DNA from: an uncultured Ruminococcus sp.
Lineage (GTDB): Bacteria > Bacillota > Clostridia > Oscillospirales > Ruminococcaceae
DNA: 13,201 nucleotides
Assembly: GCA_946188175.1 (NCBI GenBank)
Contig: CAMHUJ010000009.1
Span: forward strand, 1-13,201
Direction of reading: 5' to 3'
Part shown: positions 1-6,982 of the stretch, in pieces
Position numbering within the stretch: the first letter of the stretch is position 1
How the letters are laid out: every line of letters starts with the position of its first letter
Translations under genes and position numbers: made by a program
The notes under the pieces: generated by a model
Database searches by the model: none
What the model was told of the DNA's origin: nothing
What the model saw: the letters and a program-made list of their open reading frames with translations, nothing else

Positions 1-50
1 AATCGTCACTCCTTTTCTTTTGTATCATGATGCACCGCGTCTGCGGTACA
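1..50 (-). promoter_or_regulatory. 5' UTR end with hairpin and ribosome site for a gene off the left edge
   Basis: Read on the minus strand, positions 50-31 form an 8-bp hairpin (TGTACCGC, loop AGAC, GCGGTGCA, with one G-U pair). It is followed by an A-rich stretch and AAAAGGAG at about 18-11. A start codon would fall just beyond position 1, so a leftward gene probably begins outside the window. The hairpin lacks a following T run, so it is not a terminator. Confidence 0.5.
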
Positions 51-147
51 GCGAATATACGCTGAATACAGTATTGAATGCGGATACCTTTGCGGCTTTC
101 TATAATAATATAGTATGCCTCGGGCAAAGATACCCCTGCAAGGTTTG

Positions 148-176
148 ATTATACAGTAAAACTGCGGAAAAGTCAA
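148..176 (-). promoter_or_regulatory. Sigma-A type promoter reading left
   Basis: On the minus strand TTGACT (176-171) lies exactly 17 bases before TATAAT (153-148). Only one -35 base departs from consensus. Transcription would start near 141 and run off the left edge, giving a leader of about 140 bases before the ribosome site at the window start. It lies downstream of the histidine kinase, so the left-hand gene need not depend on read-through from the two-component operon. Confidence 0.75.
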
Positions 177-206
177 GTGCCGCGCAGGAGATTTGTGCAC
201 CCTGCC

Positions 207-255
207 GAGAAAAGCGGTTCCGCCCCGAAGGGTTATATGCAAATCCACGCCGCTT
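207..255 (-). terminator. Weak candidate terminator after the histidine kinase
   Basis: On the minus strand AAGCGG, overlapping the kinase stop codon (255-250), can pair with CCGCTT (217-212), followed by TTTTCTC. A small inner hairpin CCC-TTCG-GGG lies in the loop. The outer stem is only 6 bp with a long loop and the T run is short, so termination here is uncertain. Confidence 0.25.
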
Positions 256-1681
256 ATGATTTTTCGGTTTCCTCCGGATGAATCACGAACCAGAAGGTCG
301 AGCCGATGCCGACCGTGCTGTCCACGCCGAAGGCATAGTCATGCATCCGCAGGATTGCCTTGACAATCGAGAGGCCGAGGCCGGTGCCGCGCACTTCCCG
401 CTTATAGTTCTCGCTGCGGTAATACTTATCGAAAATGCGCGAAAGCGTCTCCTGATCCATACCGGCGCCGGTATCGCGCACGGAAATGCGGATGCCCTCT
501 GGCGTATGCTCCAGTCTGACAAAAATCTGCTTCTCCTCGCCGCTGTAGTTCATGGCGTTGTTGATGAGATTGCAGATCACCTGCTCGATTTTGCCCGCAT
601 CGCAGCTGACAACCGCCTCGCCGTCGGTTTCGAGCGTAAAGGTATAGCCGGAGACATCGCTCAGACCCCTGTAGCGCTCGACGATCTCGGTCAGACGGTC
701 CTCCATGTCGAATTCGCTGCGCTCGAGCTTCATCTTGCCGTTTTCATATTTGGAGAGATCGAGGATATCGTTGACGAGTGCAGTCAGGCGGTCGGTCTCC
801 TCGATAATGACCTGCAAATGCTCCGCGCGCTTGACGGGATTATCGCCGGAGAGATCGCGGATCATTTCTGCATAGGCTTTCAGCATCGTGAGCGGCGTCC
901 GCAGATCATGCGAGGCATTGGCAATGAGGTCGCGCTGCATCGCATCGACGCGGTTGATCTCATGGCTCGCGTAAGTCAGCGTTTCGGCAAGGCGCTCCGC
1001 CTCGTCATAGCCCGAGCCGTCAAACTGGATATCATATCTGCCGTGCGCGAGCTGCTCCGCATCCTTTGTGACGCGGACGATCGGCTTTGCGAGCCGGTCG
1101 GAAACGATCATCGAAAGCAGCAATGCGATCAGCACGAGCAGAATCGTAATAATAATGAGCTGCCGCCGGATGATGCTGACCGTTGCGGAGACAGGCTTCA
1201 GCGGCGTATTGATCAGCAGATAGCCCTCAGGCATCGACGGTGAGCCGATCACGCGCGCATAGATCAGCAGATCGGCATTCGTGACGGGATGCGTATCCTT
1301 CCAGTATTCATAGCTGCTCTGCGATTCGCGCAGCTTCCGGATGATCTCCGTCACCTGATTGTTATAGCCGTGGATAAAGCAGCTTCCGGCGACATAATGC
1401 TCATGATCAAGCGAACGGTTGAAGCGGTCGCGCACCTCGATGCAGAGCTCATTCTGCTTTGCCAGCTCCTTAAATTCCCGCTGATAGTCGCCCTGCTGAT
1501 ACAGTACGATCAGCTTATCGGCAAGCCGCATGATATCCTTGGTTTTCATGCGGTCATAGAAATTCTGCAAAAACAGAACCTGACAGACCCAGAGCAGCAA
1601 AAAGGTCAAAAGGACAAATTCCATGAACCAGAACCAGATGTTCAGGCGCATGGAATTTTTCCGGAATATATTATGCTTCAA
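254..1681 (-). CDS. Membrane sensor histidine kinase, PhoR-like
   Basis: This is a 475-residue sensor kinase, partner of the response regulator directly upstream. It has a first membrane segment at about 15-38, an outside region of about 130 residues, a second membrane segment at 173-194, and a HAMP linker at about 195-245. The HisKA dimerisation helix has SHDLRTPL at 257-264 with phospho-acceptor His258. The HATPase_c domain shows an N box at 371-379, DTGAGM at 403-408 and GTGLGL at 432-437, so it looks active. The start used is TTG at 1681, overlapping the regulator's end by 11 bases and giving a basic N-terminus before the first membrane helix. An ATG at 1651, 20 bases after the regulator stop, is the alternative; neither has a strong ribosome site, and translational coupling is likely. 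The signal sensed cannot be told from sequence. Confidence 0.93.
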   Translation of the reverse strand: MKHNIFRKNSMRLNIWFWFMEFVLLTFLLLWVCQVLFLQNFYDRMKTKDIMRLADKLIVLYQQGDYQREFKELAKQNELCIEVRDRFNRSLDHEHYVAGSCFIHGYNNQVTEIIRKLRESQSSYEYWKDTHPVTNADLLIYARVIGSPSMPEGYLLINTPLKPVSATVSIIRRQLIIITILLVLIALLLSMIVSDRLAKPIVRVTKDAEQLAHGRYDIQFDGSGYDEAERLAETLTYASHEINRVDAMQRDLIANASHDLRTPLTMLKAYAEMIRDLSGDNPVKRAEHLQVIIEETDRLTALVNDILDLSKYENGKMKLERSEFDMEDRLTEIVERYRGLSDVSGYTFTLETDGEAVVSCDAGKIEQVICNLINNAMNYSGEEKQIFVRLEHTPEGIRISVRDTGAGMDQETLSRIFDKYYRSENYKREVRGTGLGLSIVKAILRMHDYAFGVDSTVGIGSTFWFVIHPEETEKS

Positions 1682-2339
1682 ATTTATATCCCATTCCTCT
1701 CAGCGTCACGATGAATTTGCGGTATTCACCGAGACTGTTTCGCAGCATCTTGATATGGGTATCGACCGTGCGGTCATCGCCGAAGAAGTCGTAGCCCCAG
1801 ACCTCCTCCAGCAGCTTGTCGCGTGTCAGCGCGATATTGCGGTTCTTGACAAGATAGAAGAGCAGATCGTATTCCTTCGGGGTCATATTGGCGCGCTTGC
1901 CGTCCACATAGACCTCCCTGCCGGACATATTGATCTCGAGCCCTTCAAAGGTCATCGGCTCGGTCACATTGGTCCGCGAAGCATTCCGGCGCGAGACAAC
2001 CGCCTTGACGCGCGCCATGAGCAGCGGCGGCGAAAACGGCTTTGTCACATAGTCGTCGATGCCGAGATCGAAGCCGTGCTGCTGATCGTATTCATCATCT
2101 CTTGCGGAGAGAATGATAATCGGGGTATCCTTTGTCTTGCGGATCTCCTTGCAGGCGGAAAAGCCGTCCAGCCGCGGCATCATGACGTCCATGATAATGA
2201 GGTCATAGTCCTGCGCCTTAGCCATTGCGACAGCCTCCATGCCGTCCCCGGCTTCATCTGCCTTGAAGCCCTCGTGTTCTGCATATTCCTTCACAACGTT
2301 GCGGATATTGATTTCGTCATCGACAATCAGAATCTTCAT
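1671..2339 (-). CDS. OmpR/PhoB-family response regulator
   Basis: This 222-residue protein is a two-domain transcription regulator controlled by the downstream kinase. The receiver domain (1-118) has the acidic pair Asp7-Asp8, phospho-acceptor Asp51 in IIMDVMMPRLDG, Ser78 in the switch position and Lys100. The C-terminal winged helix (about 128-222) has the usual TPKEYDLL, EEVWG, DDRTVDTHI and GMGYKFE signatures of the PhoB/OmpR DNA-binding domain. The ATG is preceded on the minus strand by AAAGGA with about 9 bases of spacing. Length and motifs are typical and nothing is broken. Direct repeats upstream (2405-2421) suggest autoregulation. A PhoP/PhoB-type role is possible, but the target genes cannot be named. 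Confidence 0.95.
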   Translation of the reverse strand: MKILIVDDEINIRNVVKEYAEHEGFKADEAGDGMEAVAMAKAQDYDLIIMDVMMPRLDGFSACKEIRKTKDTPIIILSARDDEYDQQHGFDLGIDDYVTKPFSPPLLMARVKAVVSRRNASRTNVTEPMTFEGLEINMSGREVYVDGKRANMTPKEYDLLFYLVKNRNIALTRDKLLEEVWGYDFFGDDRTVDTHIKMLRNSLGEYRKFIVTLRGMGYKFEA

Positions 2340-2389
2340 GGTGATCGGTTCCTTTCTGTTTTTTGGATTATATATTTATGTCCATTTTT

Positions 2390-2421
2390 ATTTTACCATA
2401 TAAATGTGAATTTTTTGTGAA
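2390..2421 (-). promoter_or_regulatory. Candidate promoter with PhoP-like direct repeats for the two-component operon
   Basis: On the minus strand TTCACA occurs twice exactly 11 bases apart (2421-2416 and 2410-2405), with a poorer third copy TTGAAA at 2432-2427. An extended -10 element, TGGTAAAAT, follows at 2398-2390, with no good -35 hexamer. TT-x-ACA-like repeats with an 11-base period in place of the -35 match the known layout of PhoP-activated Firmicute promoters. Assignment of the local regulator to this site is inference. Confidence 0.4.
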
Positions 2422-2460
2422 ATCTGTTTCAAAATCTTTTTCACATCTCACGAAAATCCA

Positions 2461-2489
2461 TTGACATTTACGGCATTCTTTGGTATAAT
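2461..2489 (+). promoter_or_regulatory. Consensus sigma-A promoter of the GGDEF/EAL operon
   Basis: A perfect TTGACA (2461-2466), 17-base spacer and perfect TATAAT (2484-2489) are present. Transcription should start near 2496, leaving a leader of about 110 bases before the ATG at 2608. The promoter rules out any longer start for the first gene in the same open frame, since such starts lie in the promoter. It is divergent from the two-component promoter. Confidence 0.85.
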
Positions 2490-2607
2490 AACATTATGGA
2501 CTTTTGTACACTTTTCACGGATGCCGGAACACCGGTTTCCGTTCCCGCAACAGAAAGAGAAGCGAACAAATAAGGAGAAAATTCTTGCAGAAAGGAGCGG
2601 GCGGTTC

Positions 2608-4899
2608 ATGAAATACAAGAAGCAGCTGATTGCAGCCGTTCTCATCGGATTTTCGCTGCTGACCGGATATCTGATTCTGTATGCTTTTTTCCACCGCGAA
2701 AAAGGCGATCTGATATTTATAATCTTCAATTCCTATGCACTGCTCGCAATCGTGCTCGGTGTCGTCATGGCATACCGCCGCGAGCGGAACGAACAGTATA
2801 AAAAAGAGCTCACCCACAAGCGCCTGACCTATCTGACGCAGAATCTGACCGCACCGGCAATGCTCTGGAACGACAGCTTCACCGAGGTCATTCTCAATGA
2901 CGCGCTCATGGAACTCTCGAATCTCCATAAGCATGAGGATCTCTCCGCGCAGGAAATCGTGCCGATGTTCTTCGGCAAAAAGGAAAAATTGACCGACGAG
3001 GATATCCGCGAAATCGTCAACGCAAAGAATCAGGAGTATTCCTTCACCGCGCGCGGCGGCGTGCTGCATGACATGATCTGGAATACCTCCGCCGTCGAAA
3101 CCGACGAGGACGGCGTCACATGGCTGCTCTCAATCGGTATGGACCTCGCCGATATCCGCCAAATGGAGTCCAAGCTGAAAATCTATACGAACCGGCTCAG
3201 CGCCTCCGAGGGCAGACATAATCTGATTATGGAGCTCATGGATGTCGGTCTGCTGCTGATCGAGCAGGGCAATCCGCAGTTCTTCATCTCGGAGAAGCTG
3301 CAAAGAATGTTCGGTCTGCGCAGCATTTCAATTACCATCCCCGAAATCCGCAAGCTGATCTACCCGCTGGATGCGGTCGCATTTGACACCCATGTGCAGA
3401 CCATGCGCAGTCACATGAAGCACTTTATCGGCAAGACGGATACGCTGGAGCTCCGCATCTGCTCCGCGGACGGACAGTATCACTGGTATTCCTACCGCTA
3501 CCGCGCAACCACCTACAGGGATTCCGGCAGGCTCGTTGTCGGCGGCACGGTCATTGACATCAGCGGAGAAAAGCAGCGCGATGCCACAATGGAAAAGATC
3601 GCTTATGAAGATACAGTAACAGGCATTCCGAACCGCAATAAGCTGATGCGCATGGGCAAGGAGCTCTATGAATGCACCACCGAGCTGCATAATTCCTACT
3701 GGGTCATTGTCATGGACATCGACCGCTTCCACCTGATTAACGATACCTGCGGCTATACAGCGGGCAATGCAGTGCTGCGCAGCTTTGCGGATGTGCTCGT
3801 CAAGCAGCTGACGCAGGGCGGCTTCGGCGCACGCATCTCCGGCGATAATTTCGCACTGATCCTGCGCGATACCGGCGATGAAATGCTGCCGGAAAAGGTC
3901 ATTGCAAAGATACAGCGCGCCCTGCTGACCAAGGCGGTCAGCGATATCTCGAACCGCTCTCTGTCCTGCTCCGCCGGATACGCAAAGATGCCTGCGGACG
4001 GCGACAGCTTCGAGCATGTTCTCGAGCATGCGGAATTTGCACTGTCCTCCGGCTCCAAGGCGCTCGGCAGTGTCAGCCGCTATACCTCCGCAATGCATGA
4101 CGAGATCATTTATGACAGCAACCTCGAAACGCAGCTGCATGAAGCACTTTCGCACAATGAACTGGAGCTGTATTATCAGCCGAAGGTCTCGCTGGAAACC
4201 GGCGATATCGTCGGTCTCGAGGCGCTGATCCGCTGGAATCATCCCTCCGGCAAGATAATCTCTCCGGGCATATTCATCCCGATTGCAGAGCGCTCGCAGC
4301 TCATCACGCAGATCACGCGCTTTGTCATGTATGACGCCTGCCGTCAGATGAAGGTCTGGCAGACCATGGGACTGCCGGATACCGTCGTTTCGATCAATTT
4401 CAGCAGCACAGACTTCTATCAGGAGAATATCTGCGCGCAGATTCAGGATGCGCTGAACAAATACGGGCTTGCGCCGAGCTGCCTCGAAATCGAGCTGACG
4501 GAATCGCTCGCCCTCATGGATATCGACACGACCATTGCGCGGATGCATGAGCTCCGCAAAGCCGGCATCAAGCTCGCAATGGATGACTTCGGCACCGGCT
4601 ATTCGTCGCTGAGCTATATCGAGCAGCTGCCCTTTACGATTGTCAAGCTGGATCGCTCCTTTGTCACGGAAATGCACAATAATCCGGTCGTGCAGGAGAT
4701 CGTGCACTCGGTCGCGCGCATTGCCAGGACAAAGCAGATCAACACAATCGCCGAGGGCGTCGAGACGCAGGAGCAGGCGGAGATGCTCCGCGCAGCAGGC
4801 TGTGAATACGCACAGGGCTATCTCTACGGGCGCCCGATGACTGCAAAGGCAACCGAGCAGTATATCCGCGACTGCCTGAAAAAGAAAGCAAAACATTAA
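2608..4899 (+). CDS. Membrane GGDEF-EAL protein, likely c-di-GMP phosphodiesterase
   Basis: This 763-residue protein probably hydrolyses cyclic di-GMP. Two membrane segments lie at about 6-28 and 34-56, then a basic, possibly coiled linker and two weak PAS-like regions (about 75-190 and 200-325). The GGDEF domain (about 330-490) keeps the fold motifs DxVTGIPNR and MDIDRFHLIND, but its signature reads SGDNF at 411-415 and no RxxD inhibitory site precedes it, so cyclase activity is doubtful. The EAL domain (about 505-755) keeps every catalytic residue I can check: EALIR at 538-542, Asn597, Glu632 in ELTES, DDFGTG at 659-664, Lys680, EGVE at 716-719 and Gln736. The ATG at 2608 has AAAGGAG 10 bases upstream and follows the promoter; extension to 2461 is rejected. 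It is first in a probable three-gene operon. A nucleotide-sensing role for the GGDEF half is possible. Confidence 0.92.
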   Translation: MKYKKQLIAAVLIGFSLLTGYLILYAFFHREKGDLIFIIFNSYALLAIVLGVVMAYRRERNEQYKKELTHKRLTYLTQNLTAPAMLWNDSFTEVILNDALMELSNLHKHEDLSAQEIVPMFFGKKEKLTDEDIREIVNAKNQEYSFTARGGVLHDMIWNTSAVETDEDGVTWLLSIGMDLADIRQMESKLKIYTNRLSASEGRHNLIMELMDVGLLLIEQGNPQFFISEKLQRMFGLRSISITIPEIRKLIYPLDAVAFDTHVQTMRSHMKHFIGKTDTLELRICSADGQYHWYSYRYRATTYRDSGRLVVGGTVIDISGEKQRDATMEKIAYEDTVTGIPNRNKLMRMGKELYECTTELHNSYWVIVMDIDRFHLINDTCGYTAGNAVLRSFADVLVKQLTQGGFGARISGDNFALILRDTGDEMLPEKVIAKIQRALLTKAVSDISNRSLSCSAGYAKMPADGDSFEHVLEHAEFALSSGSKALGSVSRYTSAMHDEIIYDSNLETQLHEALSHNELELYYQPKVSLETGDIVGLEALIRWNHPSGKIISPGIFIPIAERSQLITQITRFVMYDACRQMKVWQTMGLPDTVVSINFSSTDFYQENICAQIQDALNKYGLAPSCLEIELTESLALMDIDTTIARMHELRKAGIKLAMDDFGTGYSSLSYIEQLPFTIVKLDRSFVTEMHNNPVVQEIVHSVARIARTKQINTIAEGVETQEQAEMLRAAGCEYAQGYLYGRPMTAKATEQYIRDCLKKKAKH

Positions 4900-4932
4900 A
4901 AAGGGAATCACCGAAAGAAGGCACTCAAGACT

Positions 4933-5640
4933 ATGGCAAATGAACAACTCACACCGGAAATGCAGCTGACAATGCTTCTGGCACAGTATCAGGACCTCAA
5001 GATCATCCGCGATATCCTGATTCCGTCAGAAGAAGGCAAGACCATGCATATCGACTTCCTGATTCTGACGCGCGCCGGTATTTTTGTCTGTGAAATGAAA
5101 ACCTTTCGCGGCATCATTCAGGGTGAGGGCATGAAGAAATACTGGAAGCACTATACCGGCGACCGCGAGATTGATTATTACAGCCCCGTCCTGCAAAATC
5201 TGTATCATCTGAAATATCTGCGTGATTTTCTGGCGCCGCTGCCCTTTGAGATTTACTATCACTCGATTGTGATTATGTACCGCTACACCGGCGCAAGACT
5301 GGAAATCACGCCGCCCTATCCGCCGCGCACGAATATCGTGACCTCCGTACCGTCGCTGCAAAAGGTGATGCAGGATGTCGCGGAGAAGCAGGAGAAGCTG
5401 CTGACCGACGGCGAGATCGACTATATCTTCGATTTTATCGGACAGAATCAGATTCGCGGCAATATCGCGCGCGTCGAGCATGAGCAGCAGTCGATCCAGT
5501 ATAAAAACAGCGCACGCATGGCGCTGCTGCATCAGATCTGTCCGGAATGCCACGCAAAGCTGAAAGCATATTCAACACCGCAGGGCAATTTCTGGGTCTG
5601 CTCCAACTATCCGAAATGTGCCTACCGGCATAAGATGTAA
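4933..5640 (+). CDS. NERD-domain protein with C-terminal topoisomerase-type zinc ribbon
   Basis: This is a 235-residue soluble protein. The N-terminal half (about 10-130) resembles the nuclease-related NERD domain: Asp41 in IDFLILTRAGIFVCEMK with Glu54 and Lys56 gives the D...ExK pattern of restriction-like nucleases. The C-terminus (203-232) has CPEC and CSNYPKC, four cysteines arranged like the zinc ribbons of bacterial topoisomerase I. This pairing suggests a DNA- or RNA-binding nuclease, but the substrate is unknown. The ATG lies 33 bases after the GGDEF/EAL stop, with AGAAGG about 11 bases upstream, and pfk follows 44 bases downstream. No signal peptide or membrane segment is visible. 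A non-catalytic nucleic-acid-binding role is the main alternative. Confidence 0.85.
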   Translation: MANEQLTPEMQLTMLLAQYQDLKIIRDILIPSEEGKTMHIDFLILTRAGIFVCEMKTFRGIIQGEGMKKYWKHYTGDREIDYYSPVLQNLYHLKYLRDFLAPLPFEIYYHSIVIMYRYTGARLEITPPYPPRTNIVTSVPSLQKVMQDVAEKQEKLLTDGEIDYIFDFIGQNQIRGNIARVEHEQQSIQYKNSARMALLHQICPECHAKLKAYSTPQGNFWVCSNYPKCAYRHKM

Positions 5641-5684
5641 CAAAACCGTCAACCGGAAACCATATACGAAAGGAAAAATGAACC

Positions 5685-6767
5685 ATGAAAAAGAGAATCG
5701 GAATCCTGACATCGGGCGGCGACTGCCCGGGACTGAATGCAACAATCCGCGGCGTTGCAAAAGCATGCTTTGAGCTTATGGGCGAGGAAAATGTCGAGAT
5801 CGTCGGCATCTCCAACGGCTATTACGGTCTGATTCATAATCTCTGCCGCGTCATGCAGCCGGGCGACTTCTCCGGCATCCTGACGCAGGGCGGCACAATC
5901 CTCGGCACGAAGCGTCAGCCGTTCAAGATGATGACCGTCATCGGCGACGACAATGTGGACAAGGTCAAAAACATGCGCGAGACCTACAAAAAGCAGAAGC
6001 TCGACTGCCTGCTGACGCTCGGCGGCAACGGTACGCATAAAACCTCGCATCTGCTGGCGCAGGAGGGTCTCAATGTCATCGGTCTGCCGAAGACGATCGA
6101 CAACGATATCTACGGTACGGATGTGACCTTCGGCTTCCATACTGCCGTCGATACCGCAACGGACGCAATCGACCGCCTGCACACGACCGCCGCCTCGCAC
6201 AGCCGGATTCTGGTCTGCGAGATCATGGGCAACAAGGCGGGCTGGCTCACGCTGAATTCCGGTCTTGCGGGCGGCGCGGATATCATCCTGATTCCGGAGA
6301 TTCCTTATGATATCGACAAGGTCTGCGACGCGATCATGAAGCGCGCGGCAAGCGGAAAATCCTTCTCGATCATGGCAGTTGCAGAGGGCGCCTTCGATAA
6401 GGATGAGGCAAAGCTGAAAAAGAAGGACCGCGCGAGAAAGCGCGAGGAGGCAGGCATCATCACGGCGACCTCCCGCATCGCGGCACAGGTGCAGGCAGGC
6501 ACCGGCATTGATACACGCGTCTGCGTCCCGGGACATATGCTCCGCGGCGGCTCGCCCTCGGCATATGACCGTATTCTTGCAACAAAATTCGGCGTCCATG
6601 CCGCAAAGCTGATCGCCAATGAGAAATACGGCAGAACGGTCGCAATGGTCAACGGCAAGGTCACCTCGAATAAGCTCGAGGATATCGCCGGACTGACAAA
6701 GTTTGTCGATCCGAAGGATCAGCTTGTCGTCACCGCCAAGCGCATCGGCGTCTCGTTCGGAGATTAA
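5685..6767 (+). CDS. pfkA: 6-phosphofructokinase
   Basis: This 360-residue enzyme phosphorylates fructose 6-phosphate to fructose 1,6-bisphosphate in glycolysis. The signatures run in order: TSGGDCPGLNA (9-19, phosphate donor loop), GGNGT (113-117), PKTIDND (135-141) with the expected catalytic Asp, MGNKAGW (181-187), and GHMLRGGSPSAYDR (283-296, sugar-phosphate site). Gly at the second variable position of GGNGT points to ATP, while Lys in PKTIDND is the form common in pyrophosphate-using enzymes. This mix is typical of the clade with GGDCxGLN, so the donor cannot be settled here. Length is normal for that clade. AGGA lies 10 bases before the ATG at 5685. It is the last gene of the plus-strand group and is followed by a bidirectional terminator. 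Confidence 0.95.
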   Translation: MKKRIGILTSGGDCPGLNATIRGVAKACFELMGEENVEIVGISNGYYGLIHNLCRVMQPGDFSGILTQGGTILGTKRQPFKMMTVIGDDNVDKVKNMRETYKKQKLDCLLTLGGNGTHKTSHLLAQEGLNVIGLPKTIDNDIYGTDVTFGFHTAVDTATDAIDRLHTTAASHSRILVCEIMGNKAGWLTLNSGLAGGADIILIPEIPYDIDKVCDAIMKRAASGKSFSIMAVAEGAFDKDEAKLKKKDRARKREEAGIITATSRIAAQVQAGTGIDTRVCVPGHMLRGGSPSAYDRILATKFGVHAAKLIANEKYGRTVAMVNGKVTSNKLEDIAGLTKFVDPKDQLVVTAKRIGVSFGD

Positions 6768-6815
6768 GAGGTATCTGCGATGCATTTATAATGAGGCGCT
6801 GCCCTCAAACTCCCG

Positions 6816-6838
6816 CCAAAGGGACATTGTCCCTTTGG
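6816..6838. repeat. Perfect 11-bp inverted repeat
   Basis: CCAAAGGGACA and TGTCCCTTTGG are separated by a single base, forming a very stable hairpin on either strand. A plus-strand T run (6846-6850) follows only after 7 bases, so it may help terminate pfk but is not a textbook terminator. With the flanking C-rich sequence it looks like a dispersed intergenic palindrome; that needs a genome-wide count. Confidence 0.6.
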
Positions 6839-6856
6839 AATCCCATTTTTGATATA

Positions 6857-6908
6857 ATAAAAAGCCGTTCAATCAAAGCGTTATGCGATGATTGGACGGC
6901 TTCTGTTT
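6857..6908. terminator. Bidirectional intrinsic terminator between pfk and the radical SAM operon
   Basis: A 14-bp stem (6862-6875 with 6889-6902, one G-T mismatch that would be a wobble pair in one RNA) encloses a 13-base loop. On the minus strand it is followed by TTTTTATTAT, a good U-tract for ending the nine-gene operon. On the plus strand it is followed by CTGTTTTC, weaker but usable for pfk. The convergent gene arrangement fits a shared terminator. Confidence 0.8.
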
Positions 6909-6916
6909 TCAAATTA

Positions 6917-6965
6917 TCCGCCGCAAGGCGGATCCCTTAATTTCTAATTTCTAATTCCTAATTTC
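6917..6965. repeat. Small GNRA-capped hairpin plus four tandem heptamers
   Basis: TCCGCC-GCAA-GGCGGA at 6917-6932 is a 6-bp hairpin with a GCAA loop. Next come four head-to-tail heptamers at 6938-6965: TAATTTC, TAATTTC, TAATTCC, TAATTTC. They end 17 bases beyond the stop codon of the radical SAM gene. Heptamer arrays of this type may be copy-number-variable or dispersed; function is unknown. Confidence 0.6.
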
Positions 6966-6982
6966 TGCGGACGTCCGGCACT

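Noticed and set aside
6..248. An 80-residue minus-strand ORF
   Set aside because: Its start lies upstream of the strong leftward promoter, its sequence has no domain-like pattern, and it runs through promoter and leader elements.
278..1243. Long plus-strand ORFs opposite the histidine kinase and similar antisense ORFs opposite other genes
   Set aside because: They are shadows of strongly coding sequence on the other strand, without ribosome sites or domain signatures.
2496..2573. A 25-codon ORF starting at the predicted transcription start, ahead of the GGDEF/EAL gene
   Set aside because: It has no ribosome site and no recognisable content; a leaderless peptide cannot be excluded but is not supported.
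2461..2607. N-terminal extension of the GGDEF/EAL protein to 2461
   Set aside because: The extension would be translated from the promoter itself; the ATG at 2608 has a good ribosome site and begins a membrane helix.
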